Source: Muribaculaceae bacterium
GTDB lineage: Bacteria; Bacteroidota; Bacteroidia; Bacteroidales; Muribaculaceae
Assembly: GCA_024400895.1 (NCBI GenBank)
Contig: JAKSMA010000003.1
Location: 1 to 27,714 of the forward strand
DNA: 27,714 nucleotides
Reading direction: 5' to 3'
In this document: positions 8,679-15,549 of the stretch, piece by piece
How positions within the stretch are numbered: the stretch's first letter is position 1
Layout of the letters: each line of letters opens with the position of its first letter
The notes under the pieces: generated by a model
Told to the model about the DNA's origin: nothing
The model's database searches: none
What the model saw: the letters and a program-made list of their open reading frames with translations, nothing else
Translations under genes and position numbers: made by a program

Positions 8679-8686
8679 TATCTTTG
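8679..8686 (+). promoter_or_regulatory. Possible -7 element for the CXXX-repeat precursor operon
   Basis: TATCTTTG lies about 30 bp before the precursor ATG at 8715. No good TTTG is visible at the expected distance upstream, so the call rests on the -7 element alone. Confidence 0.45.
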
Positions 8687-8714
8687 TTTCTTTCAAAACT
8701 GATAAATTTCTGTC

Positions 8715-9524
8715 ATGAAGCAGGACGACAAATTACATAAGGCGCAAGGGGACACACCAGAAATGAAAAATTCTGGCGAACACCCCGCTAACGAACAAGT
8801 TCCAGAAAAAGCCTCCGTGGGCTCGCGTCGCGAGTTCTTTAAGCGTGCAGCCAAGGGCGCTCTGCCCATTCTGGCTTCTGTGTTCATTCCTTCAGCCATT
8901 GTGAAGGCGAAGGCTGAGACGCCACAGTATTGCGGCTTCGGTTGCTCATATTCATGTTTCTCAACATGTGTGGGCAGTTGCCAGGGCTCATGCATGAATA
9001 CATGCACATTCACTTGCACGGGTGGTTGTATGGCCACTTGCACCACAGGCTGTCAAGGCACCTGCTCCAACACATGTGCCTACACTTGCACCGGTTCCTG
9101 CACCGTAGGTTGCCAAGGCTCTTGTAAAAATGGTTGTCAAGGCTCTTGCACGGGTGGTTGCAACACCTCTTGCCAGAATGGCTGTAAAGGAAATTGCCAG
9201 GGTGGCTGTCAAGGCACTTGCAAAACTGGTTGTCAAGGCACCGTTAAGCGTGGCACATCTGGTGGCGGTAGTTCAAGTGGCAGCTACAGTGGTGGCTATA
9301 GCGGTGGTGGCAGCAGCGGTGGCGGTTATAGCGCACCATGCGCAGGCTGTTCGGCCGCATGCTCAAGTTCTTGCTCAAGTTCATGCATAAATCACTGCTA
9401 TGGAGCCTGTGGCTCTGCTTGCTCATCTTCTTGCTCTGGTTCATGTAAAGGCTCTTGCCAAGGCAACTGCACAAGCAACTGCACAATGAACTGCTCGGCA
9501 AGATGTACAGGTTATTCAGGTTAA
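8715..9524 (+). CDS. CXXX-repeat Cys-rich RiPP-type precursor peptide with Tat-like leader
   Basis: This 269-aa protein is the likely substrate of the downstream SPASM enzymes. Residues 1-36 are a hydrophilic extension. Residues 37-70 form a twin-arginine-like signal, SRREFFKRAAKG followed by a hydrophobic stretch and a site near KAKAE. Residues 73-173 hold 26 cysteines at exactly every fourth position (CxxxCxxx), with G, S, T, N and Q between them. A cysteine-free Gly/Ser/Tyr spacer spans 174-208. A second block at 209-264 has C209, then a 3-residue step to C212, then 14 cysteines at every fourth position. Total 41. The CXXX-repeat targets of radical SAM maturases are a described but functionally uncharacterised class. 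The radical SAM gene starts 6 bp after the stop. A metallothionein-like or silk/keratin-like protein is less likely, given the maturase genes. Confidence 0.85.
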   Translation: MKQDDKLHKAQGDTPEMKNSGEHPANEQVPEKASVGSRREFFKRAAKGALPILASVFIPSAIVKAKAETPQYCGFGCSYSCFSTCVGSCQGSCMNTCTFTCTGGCMATCTTGCQGTCSNTCAYTCTGSCTVGCQGSCKNGCQGSCTGGCNTSCQNGCKGNCQGGCQGTCKTGCQGTVKRGTSGGGSSSGSYSGGYSGGGSSGGGYSAPCAGCSAACSSSCSSSCINHCYGACGSACSSSCSGSCKGSCQGNCTSNCTMNCSARCTGYSG

Positions 9525-9530
9525 TCTCCT

Positions 9531-10733
9531 ATGGCAGAAATCAAGGATAACACCCAAGTGTGGCTCGATGGCGAGGCGAAAAGCATCACCTTCATCGTGA
9601 CCAAGGATTGTCAGCTCGCGTGCAAATATTGCTACCTTGTGGGCAAAAACTCCAAGGAACGCATGTCGTTTGAGGTGGCGAAGGCTGCTGTCGACTATAT
9701 TCTGGGCAATCCCGAACTCTTCCCCGACCAATCTGTGGTTTGGGATTTCATAGGCGGTGAGCCGTTTATGGAAATCAATCTCATCGACCGACTTTGTGAC
9801 TATATCAAAACTGAAATGTACCGCCTCAACCATCGTTGGTTCAACTCCTATCGTTTCAGTTTCTCCACCAATGGCATCAATTACGACAGTGAGCGTGTGC
9901 AACGCTTCATTGAGAAGAATCACACTCATTTGAGTATCGGTATCACCATCGACGGCACCCGTCGCAAGCACGACCTGAACCGTATCTATAAAGGCTCAGG
10001 GCTGGGCAGTTACGACGATGTGGTGCGCAATATACCGCTGTGGCTCAAACAGTTTCCTAATGGTGGCACGAAGGTGACCATCTCCAGCCCCGACATTCCA
10101 TATATCAAAGAAAGTGTGCTCCACTTGTTCTCGCTCGGCATACATGAGGTGAACATCAATGTGGTGTTTGAAGATGTGTGGAAAGAAGGCGACGACGAAC
10201 TGTTTGAAGACCAGCTGATGCAGCTGGCCGATGCCATCATCGACGGCGAACTCTACAAGGAGAATGTATGCTCGTTTTTCCGCGAAGATTTGGGCAAACC
10301 GCTCGATATCAGTTTGGAAAACAATAACTGGTGTGGCGCAGGCAAAATGCTCTCCATCGACGCCGAAGGCAACTTCTATCCATGCACCCGATTTGCTGCC
10401 TATTCGCTACGTTCGAAGAAGCCTATCATCATAGGTAACATACACGATGGCATCAACCAAAACCTTCTTCGCCCATTTCTCACGCTCGACCGCCTCACTC
10501 AGAGCCCGACAAAGTGCCTGTCGTGCGAAGTGGCTTCGGGATGCGCATGGTGCCAAGGCGAAAACTACGATGCCGCCGTCACGCCCACCATCTATCAGCG
10601 TAGCACGGCTATCTGCCTGATGCACAAGGCGCGCGTGAGAGCGAATAATTATTATTGGAATAAACTTTACTGCAAGATAGAACTCGACGGCGCACGGCCC
10701 GCAAAGCCGAGTTGCATCGCTTGCTCATTATAA
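9531..10733 (+). CDS. Radical SAM/SPASM peptide maturase, CXXX-repeat target type
   Basis: This 400-aa enzyme has the radical SAM cluster motif CQLACKYC (C27, C31, C34) and the SAM-binding GGEP at 75-78. A TIM-barrel region follows (SFSTNG, IGITIDGT). The C-terminal SPASM-type region is rich in cysteine: NNWCGAGKMLSID, YPCTRF, CLSCEVASGCAWCQGENYD and a later CLM. These bind auxiliary iron-sulfur clusters. Members of this group install modifications such as thioether or carbon-carbon crosslinks on ribosomal peptides. Its position directly after the precursor and before a second SPASM-like protein matches the described 'CXXX-repeat target' maturase family. The extreme C-terminus is itself cysteine-containing (CIACSL), which is unusual. 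The chemistry performed is unknown. The protein is cytoplasmic, with no signal peptide. Confidence 0.88.
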   Translation: MAEIKDNTQVWLDGEAKSITFIVTKDCQLACKYCYLVGKNSKERMSFEVAKAAVDYILGNPELFPDQSVVWDFIGGEPFMEINLIDRLCDYIKTEMYRLNHRWFNSYRFSFSTNGINYDSERVQRFIEKNHTHLSIGITIDGTRRKHDLNRIYKGSGLGSYDDVVRNIPLWLKQFPNGGTKVTISSPDIPYIKESVLHLFSLGIHEVNINVVFEDVWKEGDDELFEDQLMQLADAIIDGELYKENVCSFFREDLGKPLDISLENNNWCGAGKMLSIDAEGNFYPCTRFAAYSLRSKKPIIIGNIHDGINQNLLRPFLTLDRLTQSPTKCLSCEVASGCAWCQGENYDAAVTPTIYQRSTAICLMHKARVRANNYYWNKLYCKIELDGARPAKPSCIACSL

Positions 10734-10750
10734 TCCACCCACCTGACAAG

Positions 10751-11695
10751 ATGTTTGAATATTTGGTCATATTGCTCGACGAGGCTTCGGCATCATTTTG
10801 CCACTACGAAGCGCCTTCGCTGCAGGAGCGCAAACCCATCAGCGCCGACATGCTGAAGCAGGGCATTCGTTTTGCCATGCGTCAGAATCTTGCCATCCAG
10901 TTTGTGTATCCGCATTACGAGATATCTGATGAACTGGATGAACTTGTCCACTCCGTGGACCACTTCAAAATCATGCCTGCCGACATCGATGCCACCAAAG
11001 CCGATGTAGTGGTGGTGGATGGATTCAACTTCGATGCTGCCATCCGTTTGCAAAAGCCCACCACGCTGAGGGTGAAAAAGGATGAGTTTTTCGCGCGGTA
11101 TCACGAACTGGTGCCGCTGTTGGAGGCTGTGCCTAATGTGAATGTGGTGTTCACTGATGTGCAGCACTTCACTGCCGCCGACCTCCAAACCTATAGCACC
11201 GTAATCAGTCTTCTGGCTGAGGAGGTGGCAAAAATGTATGTGGGCGACCTTTGTCCACGCATCAATCTGCTCACCGACCGCCTCTCGTTAAATGAAATGA
11301 ACAACTGTGGAGCTGGCGCCACTTCACTCACCATGGCGCCCAACGGCAATCTTTACGCTTGCCCAGGCTTCTATTACGACGACCCAGAGAATTGCGTGGG
11401 CAATATTAACCAACGCGAACTTGAAATCCCCAACGGATATCTCTATACATTGGCCTCAGCGCCCATTTGCCGCCACTGCGACGCATGGCACTGCAAGCGA
11501 TGTGTGTGGCTCAACCGTAAGACAACCCTGGAGGTGAACACCCCGTCGCATGAGCAGTGCGTAATGGCGCATCTCGAGCGAAACGCATCGGGGAAGATGC
11601 TGATGCAGATTCGCGAGCATGGCTCTTTCATGCCCGAGTGTGAAATTGAAGAAATTGATTATTTAGACCCATTTGATAAACGACATTTATGGTAA
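10751..11695 (+). CDS. CXXX-repeat peptide maturase partner (SPASM-like, no radical SAM cluster motif)
   Basis: This 314-aa protein follows 17 bp after the radical SAM gene. I chose the ATG at 10751 (MFEYLVILLDEAS) because an upstream in-frame start at 10712 would overlap the maturase gene and adds a stretch unlike the family. The N-terminal half lacks a CxxxCxxC motif. The C-terminal half has a SPASM-like cysteine set: NNCGAGATSLTMAPNG, YACPGFYYDDPENCVGN, ICRHCDAWHCKRCVW and EQCVMAH. It fits the family annotated as 'CXXX repeat peptide maturase'. A role as a partner or second iron-sulfur protein to the radical SAM enzyme is inferred from this. Its stop (11693-11695) overlapped the start of the next gene (ATGGTAA, 11689-11695) before the insertion described below. 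Confidence 0.75.
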   Translation: MFEYLVILLDEASASFCHYEAPSLQERKPISADMLKQGIRFAMRQNLAIQFVYPHYEISDELDELVHSVDHFKIMPADIDATKADVVVVDGFNFDAAIRLQKPTTLRVKKDEFFARYHELVPLLEAVPNVNVVFTDVQHFTAADLQTYSTVISLLAEEVAKMYVGDLCPRINLLTDRLSLNEMNNCGAGATSLTMAPNGNLYACPGFYYDDPENCVGNINQRELEIPNGYLYTLASAPICRHCDAWHCKRCVWLNRKTTLEVNTPSHEQCVMAHLERNASGKMLMQIREHGSFMPECEIEEIDYLDPFDKRHLW

Positions 11696-11742
11696 CAAAA
11701 GAGAAAGTAGGCCAGGTAACAGCCGAAGAATGTGCCGAGATT
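11652..11742 (+). repeat. 91-bp perfect direct repeat, left copy
   Basis: Identical base for base to 13395-13485. It covers the last 44 bp of the SPASM-like gene, including its stop, and the first 54 bp of the small modification-system gene. The match ends at T11742 and starts at A11652; the bases beyond differ. Confidence 0.97.
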
Positions 11743-11760
11743 TTGTTGCGCCTATTATAA
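11689..11760 (+). pseudogene. Truncated 5' stub of the CXXX modification-system gene
   Basis: The first 18 codons match the intact gene at 13432 (MVTKEKVGQVTAEECAEI). They then run into inserted DNA, adding five codons (LLRLL) before a TAA at 11758-11760. The stub still overlaps the upstream stop, so it probably keeps the original translation start while coding only a 23-aa fragment. Confidence 0.9.
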
Positions 11761-11786
11761 ATGTATTGGGAAGTGAAAATCTGATT

Positions 11787-11818
11787 TTTGCAAGAGAATA
11801 ATAAAAATAGTAACTTTG
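11787..11818 (+). promoter_or_regulatory. Promoter of the inserted ATP-binding gene
   Basis: TTTG at 11787-11790 and TAACTTTG at 11811-11818 are separated by 20 bp, a strong Bacteroidetes consensus match. The ATG follows at 11841, so the leader is very short (about 15 nt). Confidence 0.65.
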
Positions 11819-11840
11819 CGCTATATCAAGACATGGACAT

Positions 11841-13394
11841 ATGGCATTAGCAATCGACATAGAAGACTTGTTGAAAAAGAATCGGGTGGAGTCTAACCGC
11901 ATAGAGTATAAGAAAGGTTGGAATCCTTCCAGTATTTATCACACAGTTTGTGCTTTTGCCAACGACTTTGAGGATTTAGGTGGAGGCTATATTGTGGTGG
12001 GTGTAGATACGGACAATGACACGGGCTTGGCTATGAGACCAGTTGTTGGCGTTCCATTAGAGCAGATTGATGGCATTCTGCAAGAGATGGTGGGGTACAA
12101 CAACAAGATTTCTCCTTATTATATGCCTCGCACAAGTGTTGAGTTTGTTGACGATACACAAGTTCTCGTGATTTGGTGTCCAGCCGGAATCAACCGCCCA
12201 TATTCTGTTCCAGAGAATGTGGTGTCAAAGAAAGCCACAAAGGAGTATTTCTATGTTCGAAGCGGCACAAGCAGCGTGATTGCCAAGGGTGATATATTGG
12301 ATGAGTTGCGTGATTTGGCAAATAGAATACCTTTTGATGAAAAAGGGAATCCTGATATACGTGTAGAGGATATTTCAACATTGCTGCTCCGGGAGTATTT
12401 AGTCAAAGTGAATAGCAAGTTGGCAAGCGAACTGTACACAAAGCCATTGGCTGAAATACTGGAGCAAATGGACCTTTTTGTAGGGCCAAGTGAAAACCGT
12501 ATGTTGAGAAACGTTGCCGCTATGATGTTTTGCGAGAATCCGAGCAAGTTCTTCAAGCGCACTCAAATTGAAATTGTGTATTTCCCTGACGGTAGGTTGA
12601 GGAATCCCAACAATCTGTTTGAGGGGCCGATAATTACGGGCTCTATACCACAAATCATTGAAAGAACCCTTGAATATCTTAACCGGATGTTGGTAAGGCA
12701 ATTTGTCGCAAAGCCGAAAGACGATTTCCGTAGCAGAAAATACTTCTCGTACCCATATCAGGCTTTAGAGGAAAGTGTGACTAATAGCATTTTCCATCGC
12801 GATTATAGGGAATGGGAGCCAGTGGTGATCACTGTAGAGCCTGATGGTGTCACTATTCAGAACGTGGGAGGGCCTGACCGCAGTATCTCTAATGCAGATA
12901 TAAATCGATGCGAACTTCTCGTGTCCAAGAGATACCGAAATCGGAGACTTGGTGAGTTCTTGAAAGAATTGGGCATGACGGAAGGCCGCAGTACAGGTAT
13001 ACCGACAATTCAGAATGAACTTGAGGCGAATGGCTCACCTCGTGCCGTTGTCGTGACTGATGAGGACCGTACATTTTTCCGTATCACAATTCCTTGTCAT
13101 GTTGCTGCTGGCAATCTTATTTCTGACATTTCAGACAAAGACAACACTCTCGTGAAATCTAAGCGCGGGCGCAAGAAAACTGCACCAAAAACTGCACCAA
13201 AAACTGCACTAAAAAGTGCACCAAAAATTCTCGCTGAAATTTCTGCTAATAAGCATATTACGGTTTCGGAGCTTGTTTCTAAAACAGGATACTCTCGCCG
13301 TTGGGTTTTGGAAACAATGAAGAAACTTCAAGAAAGCGGGAAACTCATGCGTGTTGGACCACGCAAAGGTGGACATTGGGAGATTGTTGAGTGA
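11841..13394 (+). CDS. AlbA_2/Schlafen-type ATP-binding protein with GHKL ATPase region and C-terminal winged helix
   Basis: This 517-aa protein has an AlbA_2-type domain at about 10-150 (ESNRIEYKKGW, then FANDFEDLGGGYIVVGVD and YFYVRSGTSS). A GHKL/HATPase_c_4-like region spans about 300-420 (YPYQALEESVTNSIFHRDY, then GRSTGIPTI). A basic TAPK-repeat linker lies at about 446-461, and a winged helix at about 465-517 (HITVSELVSKTGYSRRWVLETM). This is the group often called 'ATP-binding protein' or RecG-related regulator. Roles in regulation or defence have been suggested for relatives, but none is established for this type. The gene forms an insert inside the CXXX cassette with its own promoter. 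Its codon use is more AT-rich than that of the flanking cassette genes, consistent with transfer. Confidence 0.8.
   Translation: MALAIDIEDLLKKNRVESNRIEYKKGWNPSSIYHTVCAFANDFEDLGGGYIVVGVDTDNDTGLAMRPVVGVPLEQIDGILQEMVGYNNKISPYYMPRTSVEFVDDTQVLVIWCPAGINRPYSVPENVVSKKATKEYFYVRSGTSSVIAKGDILDELRDLANRIPFDEKGNPDIRVEDISTLLLREYLVKVNSKLASELYTKPLAEILEQMDLFVGPSENRMLRNVAAMMFCENPSKFFKRTQIEIVYFPDGRLRNPNNLFEGPIITGSIPQIIERTLEYLNRMLVRQFVAKPKDDFRSRKYFSYPYQALEESVTNSIFHRDYREWEPVVITVEPDGVTIQNVGGPDRSISNADINRCELLVSKRYRNRRLGEFLKELGMTEGRSTGIPTIQNELEANGSPRAVVVTDEDRTFFRITIPCHVAAGNLISDISDKDNTLVKSKRGRKKTAPKTAPKTALKSAPKILAEISANKHITVSELVSKTGYSRRWVLETMKKLQESGKLMRVGPRKGGHWEIVE
13176..13223 (+). repeat. Four 12-bp in-frame tandem units in the ATP-binding gene
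   Basis: Units of the form aaaactgcacca repeat four times with a few substitutions and encode K-T-A-P-type steps in the linker before the winged helix. Because the unit is 12 bp, copy-number change would alter linker length without a frameshift. Confidence 0.85.
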
Positions 13395-13485
13395 AAATTG
13401 ATTATTTAGACCCATTTGATAAACGACATTTATGGTAACAAAAGAGAAAGTAGGCCAGGTAACAGCCGAAGAATGTGCCGAGATT
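13395..13485 (+). repeat. 91-bp perfect direct repeat, right copy
   Basis: Identical to 11652-11742. It starts directly after the stop of the ATP-binding gene. It carries a duplicate of the SPASM-like gene's 3' end and the ATG and first 18 codons of the intact small gene. Confidence 0.97.
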
Positions 13486-13713
13486 AAGCAATTGTTTGAA
13501 CGCCGCAACGGCCTCGTTGAACTCGTGAAAATCATCACTCCCGACAACGATGCTCTCTATGAGAAAGTGGTGGCCGACATGGGTGCAACCGCCACAAAAT
13601 TCCAGCAGTGGTGGAACGAAAAAGCTGCCAAATATCAGTGGAAGAGCCACCCAAATGGCAATTGGGAAATTAATTTCGACACTTGCGAAGTGTTCCTCCT
13701 GATTAACCAATAA
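13432..13713 (+). CDS. Small CXXX-repeat peptide modification-system protein
   Basis: This 93-aa protein is mainly helical and polar: a charged N-terminal helix with AEECAEIKQLFERRNGLVEL, then a Trp-rich end (FQQWWNEKAAKY, NGNWEIN and DTCEVFLLI). It fits the small family annotated as 'CXXX repeat peptide modification system protein', which is found with the two SPASM-type genes. Its function is unknown; a precursor-binding or recognition role is a guess. It has no signal peptide. The gene is intact only because the right copy of the 91-bp repeat rebuilds its 5' end. It now follows the ATP-binding gene by 37 bp instead of overlapping the stop of the SPASM-like gene. Confidence 0.7.
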   Translation: MVTKEKVGQVTAEECAEIKQLFERRNGLVELVKIITPDNDALYEKVVADMGATATKFQQWWNEKAAKYQWKSHPNGNWEINFDTCEVFLLINQ

Positions 13714-13772
13714 TCCCAGGGGTAATTAATCTGTGAGGTTTGTTTTTTTACTGAACGATAATATCAAATAAT

Positions 13773-14924
13773 ATGTTGAAGATTAAATTTTTATTGTTGA
13801 GTGTGGTGGCGCTGGGCACCATGTGCTCTGTTGCGAGTTGCGCGAAAGCAAGTGCGGGCGATAACACAGAAGCGGATTCGGCGCGCATTGCCGACAGCAC
13901 CTATCATATCACGCTCCTTTTTGCTGGCGATTTGATGCAGCACACTAAGCAAATCACAGTGGGCAAGAAGGCCGACGGCACTTACGACTACAGCGGCTGC
14001 TTCCAGTATATGAAAGATGAGATTGAACGAGCTGATGTGGCTATCGCCAATTTTGAAACCACGCTTGCCGGGCCACCCTACACCGGCTATCCTCAGTTTT
14101 GCTCGCCCGACCAGTTTTTGGTTGATAGCAAGAATGCCGGTTTCGATATTATGCTCACTGCCAACAACCATGTGTGCGACCGCTATGCGAAAGGCATCGA
14201 ACGCACTATCCATGTGATGGATTCGCTGGGCGTGCCACATCTCGGTTCGTATGCCAATGCGCAAGAGCGCGAGAAGAAATATCCGTTCTTGCTCGAAAAG
14301 AATGGCTTCCGCATCGTGCTGCTCAACTACACCTATGCCACCAACGGCATTCCTACACGCAAACCTAATGTGGTGAACTACATCGACAAGAAGCAGATGG
14401 AAGCCGATATTGCCAAGGCGAAGACGATGAATCCGGATGCTATTATCGCATGTATGCACTGGGGTGTGGAATACACACTCAAACCCGTGACAGAACAGCG
14501 CGAACTTGCCAACTGGCTTTTTAAGCAGGGCGTGACACACATTATCGGCGGTCACCCTCACGTGGTGGAGCCTATGGAGGTGCGTGCAGATGCTAAGGGC
14601 GACAAGCATGTGCTGGTGTATTCGCTTGGTAATTTCATTTCCAACATGACCAAACCCAACACCACTGGCGGTATGACCGTTCGTCTTGAACTCACAAAGC
14701 ATCACGGAAAGACCACACTTGCCAACTCCGACTATTCGCTCTACTTTGTGAGCCGTGGCGATGTTAACGGCCGTGGCCAGTTTATCGTGTACCCGGCATC
14801 GACTCCCGACAGTCAGCTCAACGCACACGAACGCGCCGTGAAAAAGCAGTTCACCGAAGCAGCTCGCGCCATGTATAAGCGCGACAACAAGAATGTGCAA
14901 GAGCGTCAAATACCTCTGAAGTAG
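13773..14924 (+). CDS. CapA/PgsA-family lipoprotein (metallophosphatase fold)
   Basis: This 383-aa protein has a lipoprotein signal with the lipid cysteine at C23 (SVASC). It then shows the CapA family motifs in order: LLFAGDLMQH (about 48-57), IANFETTL, TANNHVCD, CMHWGVEY, GGHPHVVEP and YSLGNFIS. CapA/PgsA proteins are membrane-linked parts of poly-gamma-glutamate capsule systems. Many Bacteroidetes carry lone homologues of unknown role with a metal-dependent phosphatase-like core. No other poly-glutamate genes are visible here. It lies 59 bp after the small modification-system gene, with no clear promoter between them, so read-through from the CXXX operon is possible. A strong terminator follows. 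Confidence 0.82.
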   Translation: MLKIKFLLLSVVALGTMCSVASCAKASAGDNTEADSARIADSTYHITLLFAGDLMQHTKQITVGKKADGTYDYSGCFQYMKDEIERADVAIANFETTLAGPPYTGYPQFCSPDQFLVDSKNAGFDIMLTANNHVCDRYAKGIERTIHVMDSLGVPHLGSYANAQEREKKYPFLLEKNGFRIVLLNYTYATNGIPTRKPNVVNYIDKKQMEADIAKAKTMNPDAIIACMHWGVEYTLKPVTEQRELANWLFKQGVTHIIGGHPHVVEPMEVRADAKGDKHVLVYSLGNFISNMTKPNTTGGMTVRLELTKHHGKTTLANSDYSLYFVSRGDVNGRGQFIVYPASTPDSQLNAHERAVKKQFTEAARAMYKRDNKNVQERQIPLK

Positions 14925-14968
14925 CGGGTGCTAAAGTAGCAGAAAATAGAAATAATATCCCAATATAG

Positions 14969-15010
14969 GCGGTAACCAAAGGGCTGAAGACCTCTGGTTA
15001 TCGCTTTTTT
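14969..15010 (+). terminator. Intrinsic terminator of the CapA-family gene
   Basis: A 14-position stem pairs 14969-14982 with 14991-15004, with one G-T pair and one mismatch. Six T residues follow at 15005-15010. The stem words resemble part of the G+C-rich segment at 3810-3840. Confidence 0.8.
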
Positions 15011-15305
15011 ATTGTAAAAAATCCTGTGTTCGTCGTGCAAAATGAAGTGGTATGTTGAATGAAAACCGTAAGCGGTTCAAAAAGTTTACTATTTGTAGAA
15101 AAAGTAACTAAAATTGCGCAAAAATAGGATGTGTTTGCTTGTTTTTGTGTTTAAAATGCGACTGTTTGTTATTTGTGTTAAAATTTGAATGTTAAAATCA
15201 TGTGAATTTTAACAAAAAAGATAGCCTGTTTAGGTGTTTGTTGTTTTAAATTTTAATTGAAAAGTTAAACTCTGACAAATTGAAACAAGTTTGTATTATT
15301 GTTTG

Positions 15306-15313
15306 TAATTTTG
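15306..15313 (+). promoter_or_regulatory. Possible -7 element of the SusC/SusD operon
   Basis: TAATTTTG fits TAnnTTTG. The nearest upstream TTG (15280-15282) is 23 bp away, slightly too far. If used, the transcript would have a leader of about 230 nt. The remainder of 15011-15549 is very AT-rich, and I see no gene in it. Confidence 0.35.
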
Positions 15314-15454
15314 CAACCGAAAACTAGGTGTTATATTAAAAAATATAAGACAAAACTCATTTTTTGTACGGATACATTTTTTGTTACTCTTTTGTGAGCT
15401 TCAAAGATATTATGAATTGCGTGACTAAATGATTTATCAATATAAATAGTTAGT

Positions 15455-15475
15455 AAAGGCAGCGAATGCCTTTTT
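15455..15475 (+). promoter_or_regulatory. Hairpin with T-run in the SusC leader (possible attenuator)
   Basis: AAAGGCA (15455-15461) and TGCCTTT (15467-15473) pair around GCGAA, with T residues through 15475. It ends 74 bp before the susC-like start and has no gene upstream in the same transcript, so it could act as a leader attenuator. It could also be a weak chance hairpin. Confidence 0.4.
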
Positions 15476-15549
15476 GTGAGATTTTTGCTTTTATCGGGAA
15501 ATTTTGATTAAAGCAATGTTTGAAGTTTAATTTTTTATTTTTTTACTGT

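Larger units (their letters stand above)
11743..13394 (+). mobile_element. Gene-sized insertion carrying a promoter and one ATP-binding gene
   Basis: This 1652-bp block sits between the two 91-bp repeats and separates the stub from the intact copy of the small gene. Its right edge coincides exactly with the TGA of the ATP-binding gene (13392-13394). Its left 98 bp hold only a promoter. There is no transposase, integrase or terminal inverted repeat, so the mechanism is unknown. 'Mobile element' here means acquired segment. Confidence 0.65.

Noticed and set aside
8693..9501. Minus-strand and other-frame open frames in the Cys-rich precursor
   Set aside because: They arise from the repeated TGC/TGT codon pattern. 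No domain or promoter supports them.
8715..9524. Metallothionein-like or keratin-associated-like protein
   Set aside because: The strict CxxxC spacing, Tat-like leader and adjacent SPASM maturases favour a modified-peptide precursor.
11743..13394. Classical insertion sequence
   Set aside because: No transposase, no terminal inverted repeats, and a 91-bp flank is far longer than transposon target duplications.
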